The notes: a model not told the origin generated them from the sequence alone. Shown: positions 9,908 to 19,068, numbered from the stretch's first letter. The stretch: DNA of 64,000 bases from Actinomadura craniellae (GCF_003289645.1 NZ_QLYX01000006.1:62001-126000); one strand, 5' to 3'. Program-made: numbers and translations.

Positions 9908-12900
9908 TCAGGGCAGCGGGCGGCGCCAGAAGGTGGCGTGCTTGCTCTTGTGGTCGGCCATGGTGCCGACGCCGAGGAGGTCCGGGCCGAGGACGGCGAG
10001 GTCGGTGACCTCCTGGTCGCCCGGCCCTGAGAGGCCGGCGCCGGTGGGGGCCTGGGCCTGCCAGGTGCGGCCGTCCGCGGACGTCCACAGGACCACGTCG
10101 GTCTTGCCGACCGCGCCGGCGGTGCCGGCGGCGGCGAAGCCCCGGGGGGTGGCGACGAGGGCGGTGGGGGCCAGGTCGGAGCCCTGGGCGGGGGCCGGGA
10201 GTTGGACGCTCTCCCAGGTCTTGCCGCCGTCGGCCGAGATGTAGGCCAGCGGGGCGAGTTTGCCGGCGACGGTGCTCCGGCCGAGGGCCACCAGCAGGTT
10301 GTCCTTGGCCTCGACGTGGGTGAGATGGCCGTCCGCGGCGCCCTGCGGCAGCGGCAGCCGGGTCATCGTCCAGGTGCGGCCGTCCGTGGAGGTCCACGCC
10401 GCGGGGCGGGCGCCGCCCCGTGGATCGTTGTACCCGCCGGCCGCGACGAAGCCGGCGGGGCCGGCGGCGGCGCGCTGCATCCAGCCACCGGGGCCGAGGT
10501 CGGCCGCGCCGGCCGCGCGGCCGCGCTCCCAGGTTTTCAGGTCGGAGGAGTACCAGGCGGCGGGGCTGGGACCGTCCGTGCCGACGATGACGTAGCCCGC
10601 GGGGCCGGCGGCGGCCCCGTTGGTGCTCATCCCCCCGCCGCCGGGACGGAACATGGCGGCGCCGTCGGCGGCCCGCCAGGTGTTCCCGTCGGCTGAGGTC
10701 ACCACCAGGGGCTGGCGCGGCGAGGTGCCGTGATGCCCGACGGCCAGCCAGCCCGCGCCGCCCGAGACGGCGTCGGACAGCCGCTGCAGCCCCGGCCGGG
10801 CGAGCGCGTCGCCCTCGGCCGCGGTCCGCTTCCACTCGCCGTCCGCGCCGGCGGCCCAGGCCATGGCGTCGCCGTTGCTGCCGCCCAGGACCAGGGCGCG
10901 CCCGCCCGCGGCGGCGATGCCCACCGCGGACCGGTCGAACCCGCGGACGCCCGCCACCTTGGTCAGGTCGATCCGGGTGTCATGCCCCTGCGCGTCGTAG
11001 ACGGCCAGCACCGCGTTGCCGTCCTGGCCGCTGAGGTCGCGGGCGGCGAACACGGTCCGGTCGCCGCTGGCCGCGAGGGGCGGTACCGGCTGGTGCGAGG
11101 TCACCGGCACGACGCCCGCCTCGACCCAGGTCCGGCCGTCCGTGCTGCGGACCAGCCCGGCCTTGCCGCCGACGTCGACCGCGGCGGTGTACCCGCGGTC
11201 GGACGAGCCGAGCCAGAGCATCCGCTGGTAGTTGGGAAGCTGGACGCGGCCCGCGGTGCTCCACCGGGAGCCGTCGGCGGAGGCGTACGCCTGCCCGAAG
11301 GACTGCGCGCCGCGAACGTCCCGGACGGCGAGGAAACCGGCGGGACCGAGCCCGATCGACAGCCCCGCCGTGCCGGTGGGCACCGGGATCCGGGTCTCCC
11401 GCCAGGTCCGGCCGTTGTCGGTGGACCGCCAGACGCGGTTGCGCGGTTCCGCCGTCGCGCTCGTCCGGTGGGCGCCCTGGACGAGCCAGACGCCGCGGGA
11501 GAGGGCGACGTTGGTGAGGGGGAGCAGGCCCCTGCCGTAGGAGATGTTGAGCTGGTTGCTGATCATCCGGTTCCAGCGTGTGCCGTCCGAAGACCACCAC
11601 AGCACCGGGGCGGAATCGCTGTAGTCGCCCCGGACGGTGCTCTCGCCCACGGCGACGAAGCCCGCGTCGGCGGCGATCAGCCGGAGCACCCGCTGCTTCG
11701 GGCCGAAGAGGTCCAGGACGCCGCCGCCGGCCAGCCGGGTCCAGGACCTGCCGTCCTGGCTGTGCCACACGATGGTGCCGCCGCTCCGGTCGCCCATGGC
11801 CACCCAGCCCCGGGCGGAGCCGACGACGTGCCGGGGGACCTCGCCGTGCGGGGGTTCCGTGCCGTCGGCGTCGCGCACCGTGGCGGGGCGGAACGAGTTG
11901 CCCCCGTCGCCGGAGACCAGGAACTGCGCCCGGTAGGTCAGCGCGTCGGACTCGCCGCCGGCCGCGACCACCGTCGAACCGGCCGCCGCGACGGCGGTCA
12001 GTTCCTGGTCGCGGCCGTCGGGCCCGCCGGGGGCGGTGGCGAACAGCTTGTCGGCGGGGCCGGACCGGGGGCCGGTGTCGGCCGGTTCGCCGCCCTTCAG
12101 GAAGAACACGCCTCCGGCGGCGACCAGGCCGATCACGGCGGCCCCGGCGACGGTGATCAGGATCGGCTTGGCGCGGAACTTCGGGCCCTGGCGTACGGGA
12201 CGCTCCAGCCGCCAGGGCTCGTACGGGGCCGCGGCGGGAGGCGGCTGCTGGGCCGGAGCGGGCAGCCCGTACCCGCCGGCTCCCCACGGCTGGCCGGCTC
12301 CGGCCGGCGGCTGCTCGCCCGGGAGCTGCGCCTGCCATGGCTGGTCGGGGGACGGGCTCGCCGCCGGGGAGGGCTCGTCCGGGGCCTGTGCCTGCCAGGG
12401 GCCGGCGGCGGGGCTCTGGGACTCCCACGGCCGGGCCTCGGGCTGGTCGAGCCGGATCTGCTCGGCCGCGGGGTCCTGGGCCGGCCAGAGCTGGTCCGGG
12501 GCCGGGCTCGCCGGCTCGCCGGGCGGGGCCTGCGCGTACCACGGCTGGCCGGGGGACGGGCTCGTTGCGGGGGAGGGCTCGTCCGGGGTCTGTGCCTGCC
12601 AGGGCGGGGCCGGTGAGGGGGCGGCGGGCTCTTCGGGCGCCTGGGCGTACCACGGCTGGGCGGGCGCCGGCTCCTCCGGCTCCTGGGCCTGCCACGGCTG
12701 CCCGGGCCCGGCCGGGGGCTGCGCCTGCCATGGCTGGTCGGGGGACGGGCTCGCCGCCGGGGAGGGCTCGCCCGGAACCTGTGACGGCTGGTCGGAGGGC
12801 GGGCCGGGCACACCGGCCGCCTGGACGTACCACGGCCGGTCGGAGGGCGGGCTCGGCGGGGCGTCGTCGGAAACGGTCTGGTCGGCCGGCGCCGGGTCGT

Positions 12901-13186
12901 CGGGCTCGGCCGACGGAGGTGCGGCGGGGGCCTCGGCGGGGGCCTCGGCGGGCGCCGGGACGGGCGCGGCGAAGACCGCGAGGTCGGTCCGGGTCTGGTC
13001 GGCGTCCGGGACGGGTTCGTCCGGGGGCTCCTCGACCGGCTCGGTGGTCGCCGCGGCAGGCTCGGGGGCGGGTGGTGCTCCCGCCAGCGCGGGGTCGCTC
13101 AGCCAGTCGGGCAGGAAGGGCGCGGGCTCCTCCTGGTAGAGCGCATCGCCGTCGGGCCGCTCATCCGATCTCCCGTTTCCGGTCAC
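9908..13186 (-). CDS. Membrane-anchored Asp-box (BNR/sialidase-like) beta-propeller protein
   Basis: 1092 residues, GTG start at 13186 with an AGGAG site upstream. Residues 1-330 are Pro/Ala/Glu-rich and carry about ten short PW(Q/Y)AQ repeats. A single transmembrane helix follows at about 338-362 (ILITVAGAAVIGLVAAGGVF). The remaining 700 residues are outside the cell and contain about eleven Asp-box motifs (SxDGxTW, e.g. STDGRTWTMT, SADGNTWRAA) spaced like the blades of one or two beta-propellers. No sialidase catalytic Arg triad or Tyr/Glu pair is evident, so I read it as a binding or sensing scaffold, not an enzyme. The N-terminus in, propeller out topology, with a proline-rich cytoplasmic arm, resembles sensor domains of actinobacterial surface proteins. 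Function unknown. Confidence 0.75.
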   Translation of the reverse strand: MTGNGRSDERPDGDALYQEEPAPFLPDWLSDPALAGAPPAPEPAAATTEPVEEPPDEPVPDADQTRTDLAVFAAPVPAPAEAPAEAPAAPPSAEPDDPAPADQTVSDDAPPSPPSDRPWYVQAAGVPGPPSDQPSQVPGEPSPAASPSPDQPWQAQPPAGPGQPWQAQEPEEPAPAQPWYAQAPEEPAAPSPAPPWQAQTPDEPSPATSPSPGQPWYAQAPPGEPASPAPDQLWPAQDPAAEQIRLDQPEARPWESQSPAAGPWQAQAPDEPSPAASPSPDQPWQAQLPGEQPPAGAGQPWGAGGYGLPAPAQQPPPAAAPYEPWRLERPVRQGPKFRAKPILITVAGAAVIGLVAAGGVFFLKGGEPADTGPRSGPADKLFATAPGGPDGRDQELTAVAAAGSTVVAAGGESDALTYRAQFLVSGDGGNSFRPATVRDADGTEPPHGEVPRHVVGSARGWVAMGDRSGGTIVWHSQDGRSWTRLAGGGVLDLFGPKQRVLRLIAADAGFVAVGESTVRGDYSDSAPVLWWSSDGTRWNRMISNQLNISYGRGLLPLTNVALSRGVWLVQGAHRTSATAEPRNRVWRSTDNGRTWRETRIPVPTGTAGLSIGLGPAGFLAVRDVRGAQSFGQAYASADGSRWSTAGRVQLPNYQRMLWLGSSDRGYTAAVDVGGKAGLVRSTDGRTWVEAGVVPVTSHQPVPPLAASGDRTVFAARDLSGQDGNAVLAVYDAQGHDTRIDLTKVAGVRGFDRSAVGIAAAGGRALVLGGSNGDAMAWAAGADGEWKRTAAEGDALARPGLQRLSDAVSGGAGWLAVGHHGTSPRQPLVVTSADGNTWRAADGAAMFRPGGGGMSTNGAAAGPAGYVIVGTDGPSPAAWYSSDLKTWERGRAAGAADLGPGGWMQRAAAGPAGFVAAGGYNDPRGGARPAAWTSTDGRTWTMTRLPLPQGAADGHLTHVEAKDNLLVALGRSTVAGKLAPLAYISADGGKTWESVQLPAPAQGSDLAPTALVATPRGFAAAGTAGAVGKTDVVLWTSADGRTWQAQAPTGAGLSGPGDQEVTDLAVLGPDLLGVGTMADHKSKHATFWRRPLP

Positions 13187-13316
13187 GCCCGCTCTCTCCT
13201 GAATGCTGGTCGGCGCGGCGTCATTGATCGCCGCCGGGTAAGGGGTGCGCCAAGTGATGATAGCGACGCCAAGTAGCCCAAATCGTCTACCAGGCCGGAC
13301 TTCCGGGCGGGGGCGC

Positions 13317-14804
13317 TCACCGGTGGTCGGCCTTCCGGCAACCCGCGCCGGAGCACTTGTACAACGCGTACATCATCTGGCTGAGCGCGAGCTGCCGTTC
13401 GGGCGGCAACCGCCCGATGGCGTTGTCCAGCTGGTGGGGGTCGCGGACCAGGTCGTAGTACTCGCGTTCGCCACCGTCGTACTCCACGTAGAGCTCGTTC
13501 TCGGTGCGCAGCGCCCGGTGCGGGGTGGGGTAGCCGGCGAGCCTGCGATGGCGGTCGGGGTCGGTGGGGCTGATCACCGGGTCGAAGTGCTCGATGAGGG
13601 CGCCCTGCCGCCAGCCGGTCACCGGGCGGCCCCGCAGGAACGGGACCAGTGACCGCCCGTCCACCCGGGGGCCGACCGGTGTTCCGGCGAGCTCCTGGAA
13701 GGTGGGGGCGAGGTCGGTGTTCTGGGTGAGCGCGGACACGGTCCTGCCGCGCGGCACCCCGGGCCCCCTCACGATCAGGGGCACGTGGGTGTCGGTGTCG
13801 AACGCGGTGGCCTTCCCCTCGGGCATCCGGTGCTCGCCCAGGTGCAGCCCGTTGTCGGAGGTGAAGACGACGTAGGTGTCGCGGTCGAGCCCGCGGGCCT
13901 GCAACGTCGCCAGCAGCCGGCCCACCAGCTCGTCGATCGACTGGACCATGCGGACCCGGTCGCGGTACCGCCGGTCGATGTCGGCGATCTGGGCCGGGTT
14001 CAGCCTGGGGTAGCCGCGCAGCCAGCCGGGTTTGTCGGAGAGGTCGGCCTCGTTGAAGCTCGGCGGCCGGGGCGCGCGCAGCCCGGGGAAGGACCGGGCG
14101 TGCCGGGGCGCGGGCACGTAGGGGGAGTGCGGCGCGAAGGTCGAGATCTTCAGCAGGAACGGCCGGCCGGCGGGCGCGCCGGTCAGGAACTCCGTGCCCT
14201 TGGCGGCGAGCACGTCGGTCAGGTAGTCCCGGGGACGGTTCCCGTACCGGACCAGGGTGCCGTTCTCGTTCAGCGTGTAGCCGTACTCCCGGTAGGCGAG
14301 GCTGGTCGCCCGCCAGTCGCTCCAGCCGGGCGGGATGTAGGCGCGGGAGCCGCCCTGCACCTTCGCCGGGTCGTAGTCGTTGAGGTACTTGCCCATCAGC
14401 GCCGTGCGGTAGCCCGCGGACTGGAGCGCGGTGGCGAACGTCTCGCGCTCGGCGCCGTCGCGCAGGAACGCCTGGAAGCCGCCGGTCGGCGCCTCGTTGG
14501 TGAGCACCCGGGTGTTGTGCGGGTACCGGCCGCTCAGGATCGAGGCCCGGGACGGGCAGCACAGGCTGTTGCTCACGAAGTAGCGGCTGAAGGTCAGCCC
14601 CTGCTGCCGCATCTGCTGGACCCGGGGCATGTGCTCGACCAGGTTCCAGGACAGGTCGTCGGTGAGGACCAGCACGATGTTGGGCCGGGCGGCGGGCGGC
14701 GGAGCCGGCGGGGGCCGGCCAGGACCCTTCGGCGCACCCGCGCAGCCGGCCAGCAGCAGGGCGCCCGCGATCGCCAGGGCTCCGGCTGGTCGGCGATGCG
14801 GCAT
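13317..14804 (-). CDS. Lipoprotein sulfatase (formylglycine type)
   Basis: 495 residues. A lipoprotein signal peptide ends in the lipobox LLAGC (Cys21), so the enzyme should be lipid-anchored outside the membrane. PNIVLVLTDD (41-50) gives the metal-binding Asp pair of the alkaline-phosphatase/sulfatase fold. The signature C82-C-P-S-R86 fits CxPxR, with Cys82 as the residue converted to formylglycine. Later motifs include FAPHSPY, TYVVFTSDNGLHLGEHR and PLIVRGPGV. The closest family I know is the N-acetylglucosamine-6-sulfatase-like group; the substrate is not readable from sequence. GGAGGG lies six bases before ATG 14804. The GH43-type glycosidase is transcribed divergently next door, which suggests a shared sulfated or decorated polysaccharide (inference). 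Confidence 0.9.
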   Translation of the reverse strand: MPHRRPAGALAIAGALLLAGCAGAPKGPGRPPPAPPPAARPNIVLVLTDDLSWNLVEHMPRVQQMRQQGLTFSRYFVSNSLCCPSRASILSGRYPHNTRVLTNEAPTGGFQAFLRDGAERETFATALQSAGYRTALMGKYLNDYDPAKVQGGSRAYIPPGWSDWRATSLAYREYGYTLNENGTLVRYGNRPRDYLTDVLAAKGTEFLTGAPAGRPFLLKISTFAPHSPYVPAPRHARSFPGLRAPRPPSFNEADLSDKPGWLRGYPRLNPAQIADIDRRYRDRVRMVQSIDELVGRLLATLQARGLDRDTYVVFTSDNGLHLGEHRMPEGKATAFDTDTHVPLIVRGPGVPRGRTVSALTQNTDLAPTFQELAGTPVGPRVDGRSLVPFLRGRPVTGWRQGALIEHFDPVISPTDPDRHRRLAGYPTPHRALRTENELYVEYDGGEREYYDLVRDPHQLDNAIGRLPPERQLALSQMMYALYKCSGAGCRKADHR

Positions 14805-14971
14805 GGCTGCCCTCCGTCGGCGGATGTCCGCAATGATGATGCCGGACTCCGCGACCGTTCAGCCGGGGGCTTCGGCTCGTCGCGGCAGGTTGTGCGCGCT
14901 GACCTGGGCAAAGTCTGCACTATCGGTTAAGTGAACTTTTTGGGCCACTTTCGGCATTTATCCTTTCGGGC

Positions 14972-16444
14972 GTGTCTCCCGGAACCGATCGGCCGGCCGC
15001 CTCCGGCGGCCTGCGCCCCGAACGCGTTCCCGAGGGGCCGCCGCGGGACGTGGCCTGGTCCGCCGGAGCCGCGCTCGTCGCCCTCACGCTCGTCGCGGCG
15101 ATCTCCTCGGGGGTCCCCGGCTCCGGTACGGAGGAGGGGCGTGCCGACCCGGCGCCGGCCCCGTCCCCGGCGCCGGCCGACGTCCCCCAGCGGTCCCCGG
15201 CCCTGACCCCGGTGATCGAGAGCAACTTCCCCGACCCGGACGTGCTCGCCGCAGGGGGCGGGTTCTACGCGTACGCGACCAACGACTCGGGGCGGAACGT
15301 GCCGGTGGCCACCGCGTCCGCCCCGGCCGGGCCGTGGACCCGGCTCGACGTCGACGCGCTGCCCGCCCTGGGACGCTGGGCGGAGGGCGGGCACACCTGG
15401 GCTCCGGACGTCGTGGCCCGGCCGGACGGGCGGTACGTGCTGTACTACACGGCGCGGCGACGTGGGGGACAGGCGCAGTGCATCGGGGCGGCAGTGGCCG
15501 TCTCGCCGGTGGGCCCGTTCCGGCCCCGGCCCGAGGCGCTGGTCTGCCCCTGGCGGAAGAACGGCGGGGCGATCGACCCGGCGGCCTTCACCGACACCGA
15601 CGGCGCCCGCTACCTGCTGTTCAAGAGCGACGGCTACCGGACCGGCCGGCCCTCGGCGATCTACCTGCTGCGGCTGACCGCCGACGGCGAGCGCCCGGCG
15701 GGCGTCCCGCGCCGCATCCTGGTCTGGAACCCCCGCGCGGAGCCGACGCTGATCGAGGCGCCCGCGCTGGTCCGCCGGGGCGGGCGGTACGTCCTGTTCT
15801 ACGCGGGCGGGGTGTTCTTCGACGACAGCTACCGGACGGGGTACGCGACGGCCCCGACCGTGGCCGGCCCGTACGTCAGGTCCGGCCGGCCGCTGCTGTC
15901 CACCACCGGGTACACGGGCCGGGTGCGCGGCCCCGGAGGCGCCGACGTCTTCAGCGACGGGACGGACGACCACCTGGTCTTCCACGGGATCCTGGAGCAA
16001 CAGGGGCCCGAGCAGGTGCGCCGTGGGATGTTCGTGGCCCGGCTGGGCTGGGCCGGGGCCCGCCCGGTCGTGCGGGGCAGCGCCGCCCGGTACGAGGCCG
16101 AGCAGGGCCGGGTGCACGCCGCGCGGGTGCTGGGCGACCGGGCCCAGGCCTCCGGGGGCGCGATCGTCGGGCACCTCGACCACCCCGACAGCTGGGTGGA
16201 ACTCGACGTCTACGCGCCGGGCGCGGGCGAGTACGAGATCCGGGTGCGGTACGCCAACCGCGGCACCGGTCCCGCCATGCATGAACTGGCGGTCAACGGC
16301 GCCCCGGCGGCCATGCTGCGCTACCCGGAGCCCGGGGACTGGCGGGCGCTCTCCGTCCGGGTGCCGCTGCGGGTGGGCTGGAACACCCTGCGGCTGCGGC
16401 ACCACACCGGCTTCGCCGAGATCGACCATCTCGAGGTCGGCTGA
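14972..16444 (+). CDS. Glycoside hydrolase family 43-like enzyme with C-terminal CBM
   Basis: 490 residues from GTG 14972. One N-terminal hydrophobic helix (about 28-47) and a Pro/Ala linker indicate secretion or membrane anchoring. The five-bladed beta-propeller of GH43 is recognisable: FPDPDV near residue 90 carries the presumed base Asp, GGAIDPAAF the pKa-modulating Asp, and TLIEAPALV the acid Glu. These enzymes cleave arabinosyl, xylosyl or galactosyl linkages. The last 120 residues (YEAEQGRV... to DHLEVG) form a CBM35/CBM6-like jellyroll. Substrate unknown. A perfect 10-bp hairpin begins at the stop codon. The start has only a weak ribosome site, so a nearby alternative start is possible. 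Confidence 0.85.
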   Translation: MSPGTDRPAASGGLRPERVPEGPPRDVAWSAGAALVALTLVAAISSGVPGSGTEEGRADPAPAPSPAPADVPQRSPALTPVIESNFPDPDVLAAGGGFYAYATNDSGRNVPVATASAPAGPWTRLDVDALPALGRWAEGGHTWAPDVVARPDGRYVLYYTARRRGGQAQCIGAAVAVSPVGPFRPRPEALVCPWRKNGGAIDPAAFTDTDGARYLLFKSDGYRTGRPSAIYLLRLTADGERPAGVPRRILVWNPRAEPTLIEAPALVRRGGRYVLFYAGGVFFDDSYRTGYATAPTVAGPYVRSGRPLLSTTGYTGRVRGPGGADVFSDGTDDHLVFHGILEQQGPEQVRRGMFVARLGWAGARPVVRGSAARYEAEQGRVHAARVLGDRAQASGGAIVGHLDHPDSWVELDVYAPGAGEYEIRVRYANRGTGPAMHELAVNGAPAAMLRYPEPGDWRALSVRVPLRVGWNTLRLRHHTGFAEIDHLEVG

Positions 16445-16470
16445 GAGTCACCCGTACCCCGGGTGACTCT
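16444..16470. terminator. Hairpin at the stop of the GH43-like gene
   Basis: Perfect 10-bp inverted repeat 16444-16453 / 16461-16470 with a 7-base loop, starting at the last base of the stop codon. Likely intrinsic terminator. Confidence 0.7.
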
Positions 16471-16594
16471 TCCGCTTTATGTGGAATGTCGTAATTTGCG
16501 CTATTTCTTATTAAGAGTCTCCTGTGGTGGGTTATAGCGAGGTCTTTGACAGCGTTGTCCGACTATTCGGGTCGTCGCTGGAGAGGACCAATCT

Positions 16595-17152
16595 ATGACC
16601 GAAGTGAAGAGCCGCCCTTCCGCCGTGGAGCAGCGGTTCCGAGGGCTCCGGCCGTCAGCGCGCAGATTCTGGCTGACGTTGCATGTCGGTTTCGCGGTGA
16701 GCTGGCTAGGTGTCGGGACGGCGATGGCCGTGCTGAGCACCACCGGCATGCTCGCCGATGACCTGGAGCTCAGGCGCCATGCCTACGGCATCCTGCACAT
16801 GCTTGATCATGTGATCGTGATCCCACTGGTGGTGCTCTCCATCGTCACTGGGCTGGTCATTTCGCTGGGAACCAAATGGGGTCTTACCAGGAACTGGTGG
16901 GTTTTAACCAAGTTCGGGCTGACGATGGGAATGGTGGTCTTCGCCGCGGCCTGCGGGAACGCCTGGGTCTGTAATCTGGCCGAGCGGACCGCCGCCAATC
17001 CCGCCGCCGACGCGCACGGCGACGACGTCAAGCTGGCCGTGACGATGGTTTTCTTCTGCGGTCTGCTGTGGGCCGCCACCGCCCTGTCCATCTACAAGCC
17101 CTGGGGCAGGACCCCGTGGCAGGGCCGGAGCCACTCCCGCCACCGCGCGTAG
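16595..17152 (+). CDS. DUF2269-like integral membrane protein
   Basis: 185 residues, ATG 16595 preceded by GGAGAGGA. There are four hydrophobic helices, at about 27-50, 70-92, 105-125 and 150-168, with a short basic tail. The first helix region (FWLTLHVGFAVSWLGVG) and the HMLDHV segment carry histidines in the arrangement seen in small DUF2269-type membrane proteins, some of which are thought to bind heme (family knowledge, uncertain). It stands alone, ends just before a very strong hairpin, and its neighbour is convergent. No function can be assigned. Confidence 0.65.
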   Translation: MTEVKSRPSAVEQRFRGLRPSARRFWLTLHVGFAVSWLGVGTAMAVLSTTGMLADDLELRRHAYGILHMLDHVIVIPLVVLSIVTGLVISLGTKWGLTRNWWVLTKFGLTMGMVVFAAACGNAWVCNLAERTAANPAADAHGDDVKLAVTMVFFCGLLWAATALSIYKPWGRTPWQGRSHSRHRA

Positions 17153-17158
17153 CGGGGC

Positions 17159-17198
17159 GACCGCCGGAGGCCCGGGCACGCCCGGGCCTCCGGCGGTC
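17159..17198. terminator. 18-bp bidirectional terminator
   Basis: Perfect inverted repeat 17159-17176 / 17181-17198 with the tetraloop CACG, lying between two convergent genes only 50 bases apart. It serves the membrane-protein gene on the plus strand and the ABC exporter operon on the minus strand. Confidence 0.85.
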
Positions 17199-17202
17199 GC
17201 GG

Positions 17203-18036
17203 TCAGCGGCCCCGGCGGCCGTAGGTGCGGATGGACAGGGGGACGAAGACGGCGAGCAGGACGACCGTCCAGAGCAGCACGGCGGCCACCGGGTGGGCGA
17301 GCGGCCAGGAGGCGTCCGCGGCCGGGACCCCGGGGTTGCCGAACAGGTCGCGGCAGGCCGCGGTGGCGGCGCTCACCGGGTTCCAGTCGGCGACGACCCG
17401 CATCCAGGCCGGCATGCCGTCCGTGGGGACGTAGGCATTGGAGATCATCGTGACGGGGAAGACCAGCGGGATGAGCTGGTCGGCGGTCCGCTCGTTCTTG
17501 ACCACCAGGCCCAGGTAGCACCCCACCCAGCTCAGCGCGTACCGCAGCGCCGCCAGCAGCAGGAACGCCTGCAGGGTCGCGACGACCCCGTGGTGCGGCC
17601 GCCAGCCGACGACCAGCCCGGCCCCGGCCATGATGACCATGTTGAGGACGCCGAGCAGCGCGTCCGCGCCGGTCTGGCCGAACGGCACCGCGGAACGGGC
17701 CATCGGCATCGAGCGGAACCGGTCCATGACCCCGTTGGCGGCGTCGGTGGCCACGTTCAGGGTGACCGCCATGACCGAGGTGAACGTGACCATCGTGAAC
17801 AGCCCCGGCATCAGGTATTCGCGGTAGTTCCCGCCGCCGGGCACCTTGATGGCGCTGCCGAAGACGTAGCCGAACAGCAGCACCATGAAGGCGGGGAAGA
17901 TCAGCGCGGCGATCAGCTGGCCGGGCTCGCGGCGGATCCGGCCGAGCTCCCGGCCGACGAGGGTCAGCCCGTCGGCGACGGCCCAGCGCAGGCGGGTGGC
18001 CGGCGTGGCGAGCGGGGCGGGGGAGAGGGCGGTCAT
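17203..18036 (-). CDS. ABC-2 type permease, DrrB-like
   Basis: 277 residues with six hydrophobic segments and the ABC-2 membrane layout. An N-terminal cytoplasmic arm (LTLVGRELGRIRREP) is followed by FPAFMVLLFGYVFG, and a late conserved NPVSAATAACRDLF segment matches the DrrB/daunorubicin-resistance permease family. Such proteins pair with a DrrA-type ATPase to export hydrophobic compounds. Its start overlaps the ATPase stop by four bases, so the two are co-translated. Substrate unknown. The TetR regulator across the divergent promoter probably controls the operon. Confidence 0.9.
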   Translation of the reverse strand: MTALSPAPLATPATRLRWAVADGLTLVGRELGRIRREPGQLIAALIFPAFMVLLFGYVFGSAIKVPGGGNYREYLMPGLFTMVTFTSVMAVTLNVATDAANGVMDRFRSMPMARSAVPFGQTGADALLGVLNMVIMAGAGLVVGWRPHHGVVATLQAFLLLAALRYALSWVGCYLGLVVKNERTADQLIPLVFPVTMISNAYVPTDGMPAWMRVVADWNPVSAATAACRDLFGNPGVPAADASWPLAHPVAAVLLWTVVLLAVFVPLSIRTYGRRGR

Positions 18037-18977
18037 CGGGCGGCCTCTTTCGGGGTCTCGTCGGTGAGGCGCAGGAACACCTCGTCCAGGGTGGGGCGGC
18101 GCAGCGCCACGTCGGCTGCGGCCACGCCGGCCCGGTCGAGCTCGCGGACGACGTCGGCGAGCCGCACCCGGCCGCCGCGCACGGCCACGCTGAGCCGGTC
18201 CTCCTCCGCCTCGGCGGCGGCTCCGGCCAGCGCGGACAGCACGGCCGCCGCCCGGTCCCCCAGCGCGGGGTCCTCCAGGACGACGTCGAGCCGGTCGCCG
18301 ATCGTGGCCTTCAGCGCGTCGGGGGCGCCGGTGGCGATCACCCGGCCGTGGTCGACCACCGCGATGTCGTCGGCGAGCCGGTCGGCCTCCTCCAGGTACT
18401 GGGTGGTCAGCAGCACGGTGGTGCCGTCCCCGGCCAGCGCCCGGACCGCGTCCCAGATCTCGCCCCGGCTGCGCGGGTCCAGGCCGGTGGTCGGCTCGTC
18501 CAGGAACAGCACCCGGGGACGGACGATCAGGCTGGCGATCAGGTCGAGCCGGCGCCGCATGCCGCCGGAGTAGCCCGACACCAGCCGGTCGGCCGCGGCG
18601 GCGAGGCCGAACCGCTCCAGCAGTTCGTCGGCCCGGCGCCGTGCCGCCGCCCGGGACAGGTGGTGCAGCCGGCCGAACATGCGCAGGTTGTCGCGGCCGG
18701 TCAGTTTCTCGTCGACGGCGGCGTACTGCCCGGCCAGCCCGATCAGCCCGCGCACCCGGTCGGCCTCCCGGACCACGTCGTGGCCGGCGATCCGGGCGTG
18801 CCCGGAGTCGGGGTCGGACAGGGTGGCCAGGATCCGGACGGCGGTGGTCTTGCCCGCGCCGTTGGGGCCGAGCACGCCGCAGACCGTGCCGGCCGGGACG
18901 CGCAGGTCGAGCCCGCGCAGCGCGCGGGTGTCGCCGAAGCGCTTGTGCAGCCCCTCAGCGACGATCATCTCCTCCAT
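18033..18977 (-). CDS. ABC transporter ATPase, DrrA-like
   Basis: 314 residues. Walker A is GPNGAGKTT (37-45), the signature is YSGGMRRRLD, and Walker B is VLFLDEPTTGLD. The C-terminal extension of about 90 residues (from VVLEDPAL to the end) is the DrrA-type regulatory tail, ending in the typical RPTLDEVFLRLT. It powers the permease encoded downstream. First gene of the operon; two operator-like repeats sit just upstream of its ATG. An in-frame ATG three codons inside is a possible alternative start. Confidence 0.92.
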   Translation of the reverse strand: MEEMIVAEGLHKRFGDTRALRGLDLRVPAGTVCGVLGPNGAGKTTAVRILATLSDPDSGHARIAGHDVVREADRVRGLIGLAGQYAAVDEKLTGRDNLRMFGRLHHLSRAAARRRADELLERFGLAAAADRLVSGYSGGMRRRLDLIASLIVRPRVLFLDEPTTGLDPRSRGEIWDAVRALAGDGTTVLLTTQYLEEADRLADDIAVVDHGRVIATGAPDALKATIGDRLDVVLEDPALGDRAAAVLSALAGAAAEAEEDRLSVAVRGGRVRLADVVRELDRAGVAAADVALRRPTLDEVFLRLTDETPKEAAR

Positions 18978-18989
18978 GAGAACTCCTCT

Positions 18990-19039
18990 GGGTACGTCGT
19001 ACGCATTTGAAGGTTAAGCAACTGGGTACGATGTACGCA
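18990..19039. promoter_or_regulatory. Paired TetR operator-like repeats between drrA-like and tetR genes
   Basis: Two near-identical 16-base sites, GGGTACGTCGTACGCA (18990-19005) and GGGTACGATGTACGCA (19024-19039), differ at two positions. Each holds a palindromic GTAC-N3-GTAC core, and the site starts are 34 bases apart, about three helical turns. They occupy the 91-base divergent gap, so a TetR dimer bound to each could repress both directions. A TAGGAT -10-like hexamer for tetR follows at 19042. Binding is inference. Confidence 0.7.
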
Positions 19040-19068
19040 ACTAGGATTCTGCGAGGAGGTGATCACCG

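Noticed and set aside
10730-12616. 628-residue plus-strand open frame
   Set aside because: Shadow of the Asp-box protein; no recognisable domain.
9908-13186. Active sialidase
   Set aside because: Asp-boxes are present but the catalytic Arg triad and Tyr/Glu pair could not be identified.
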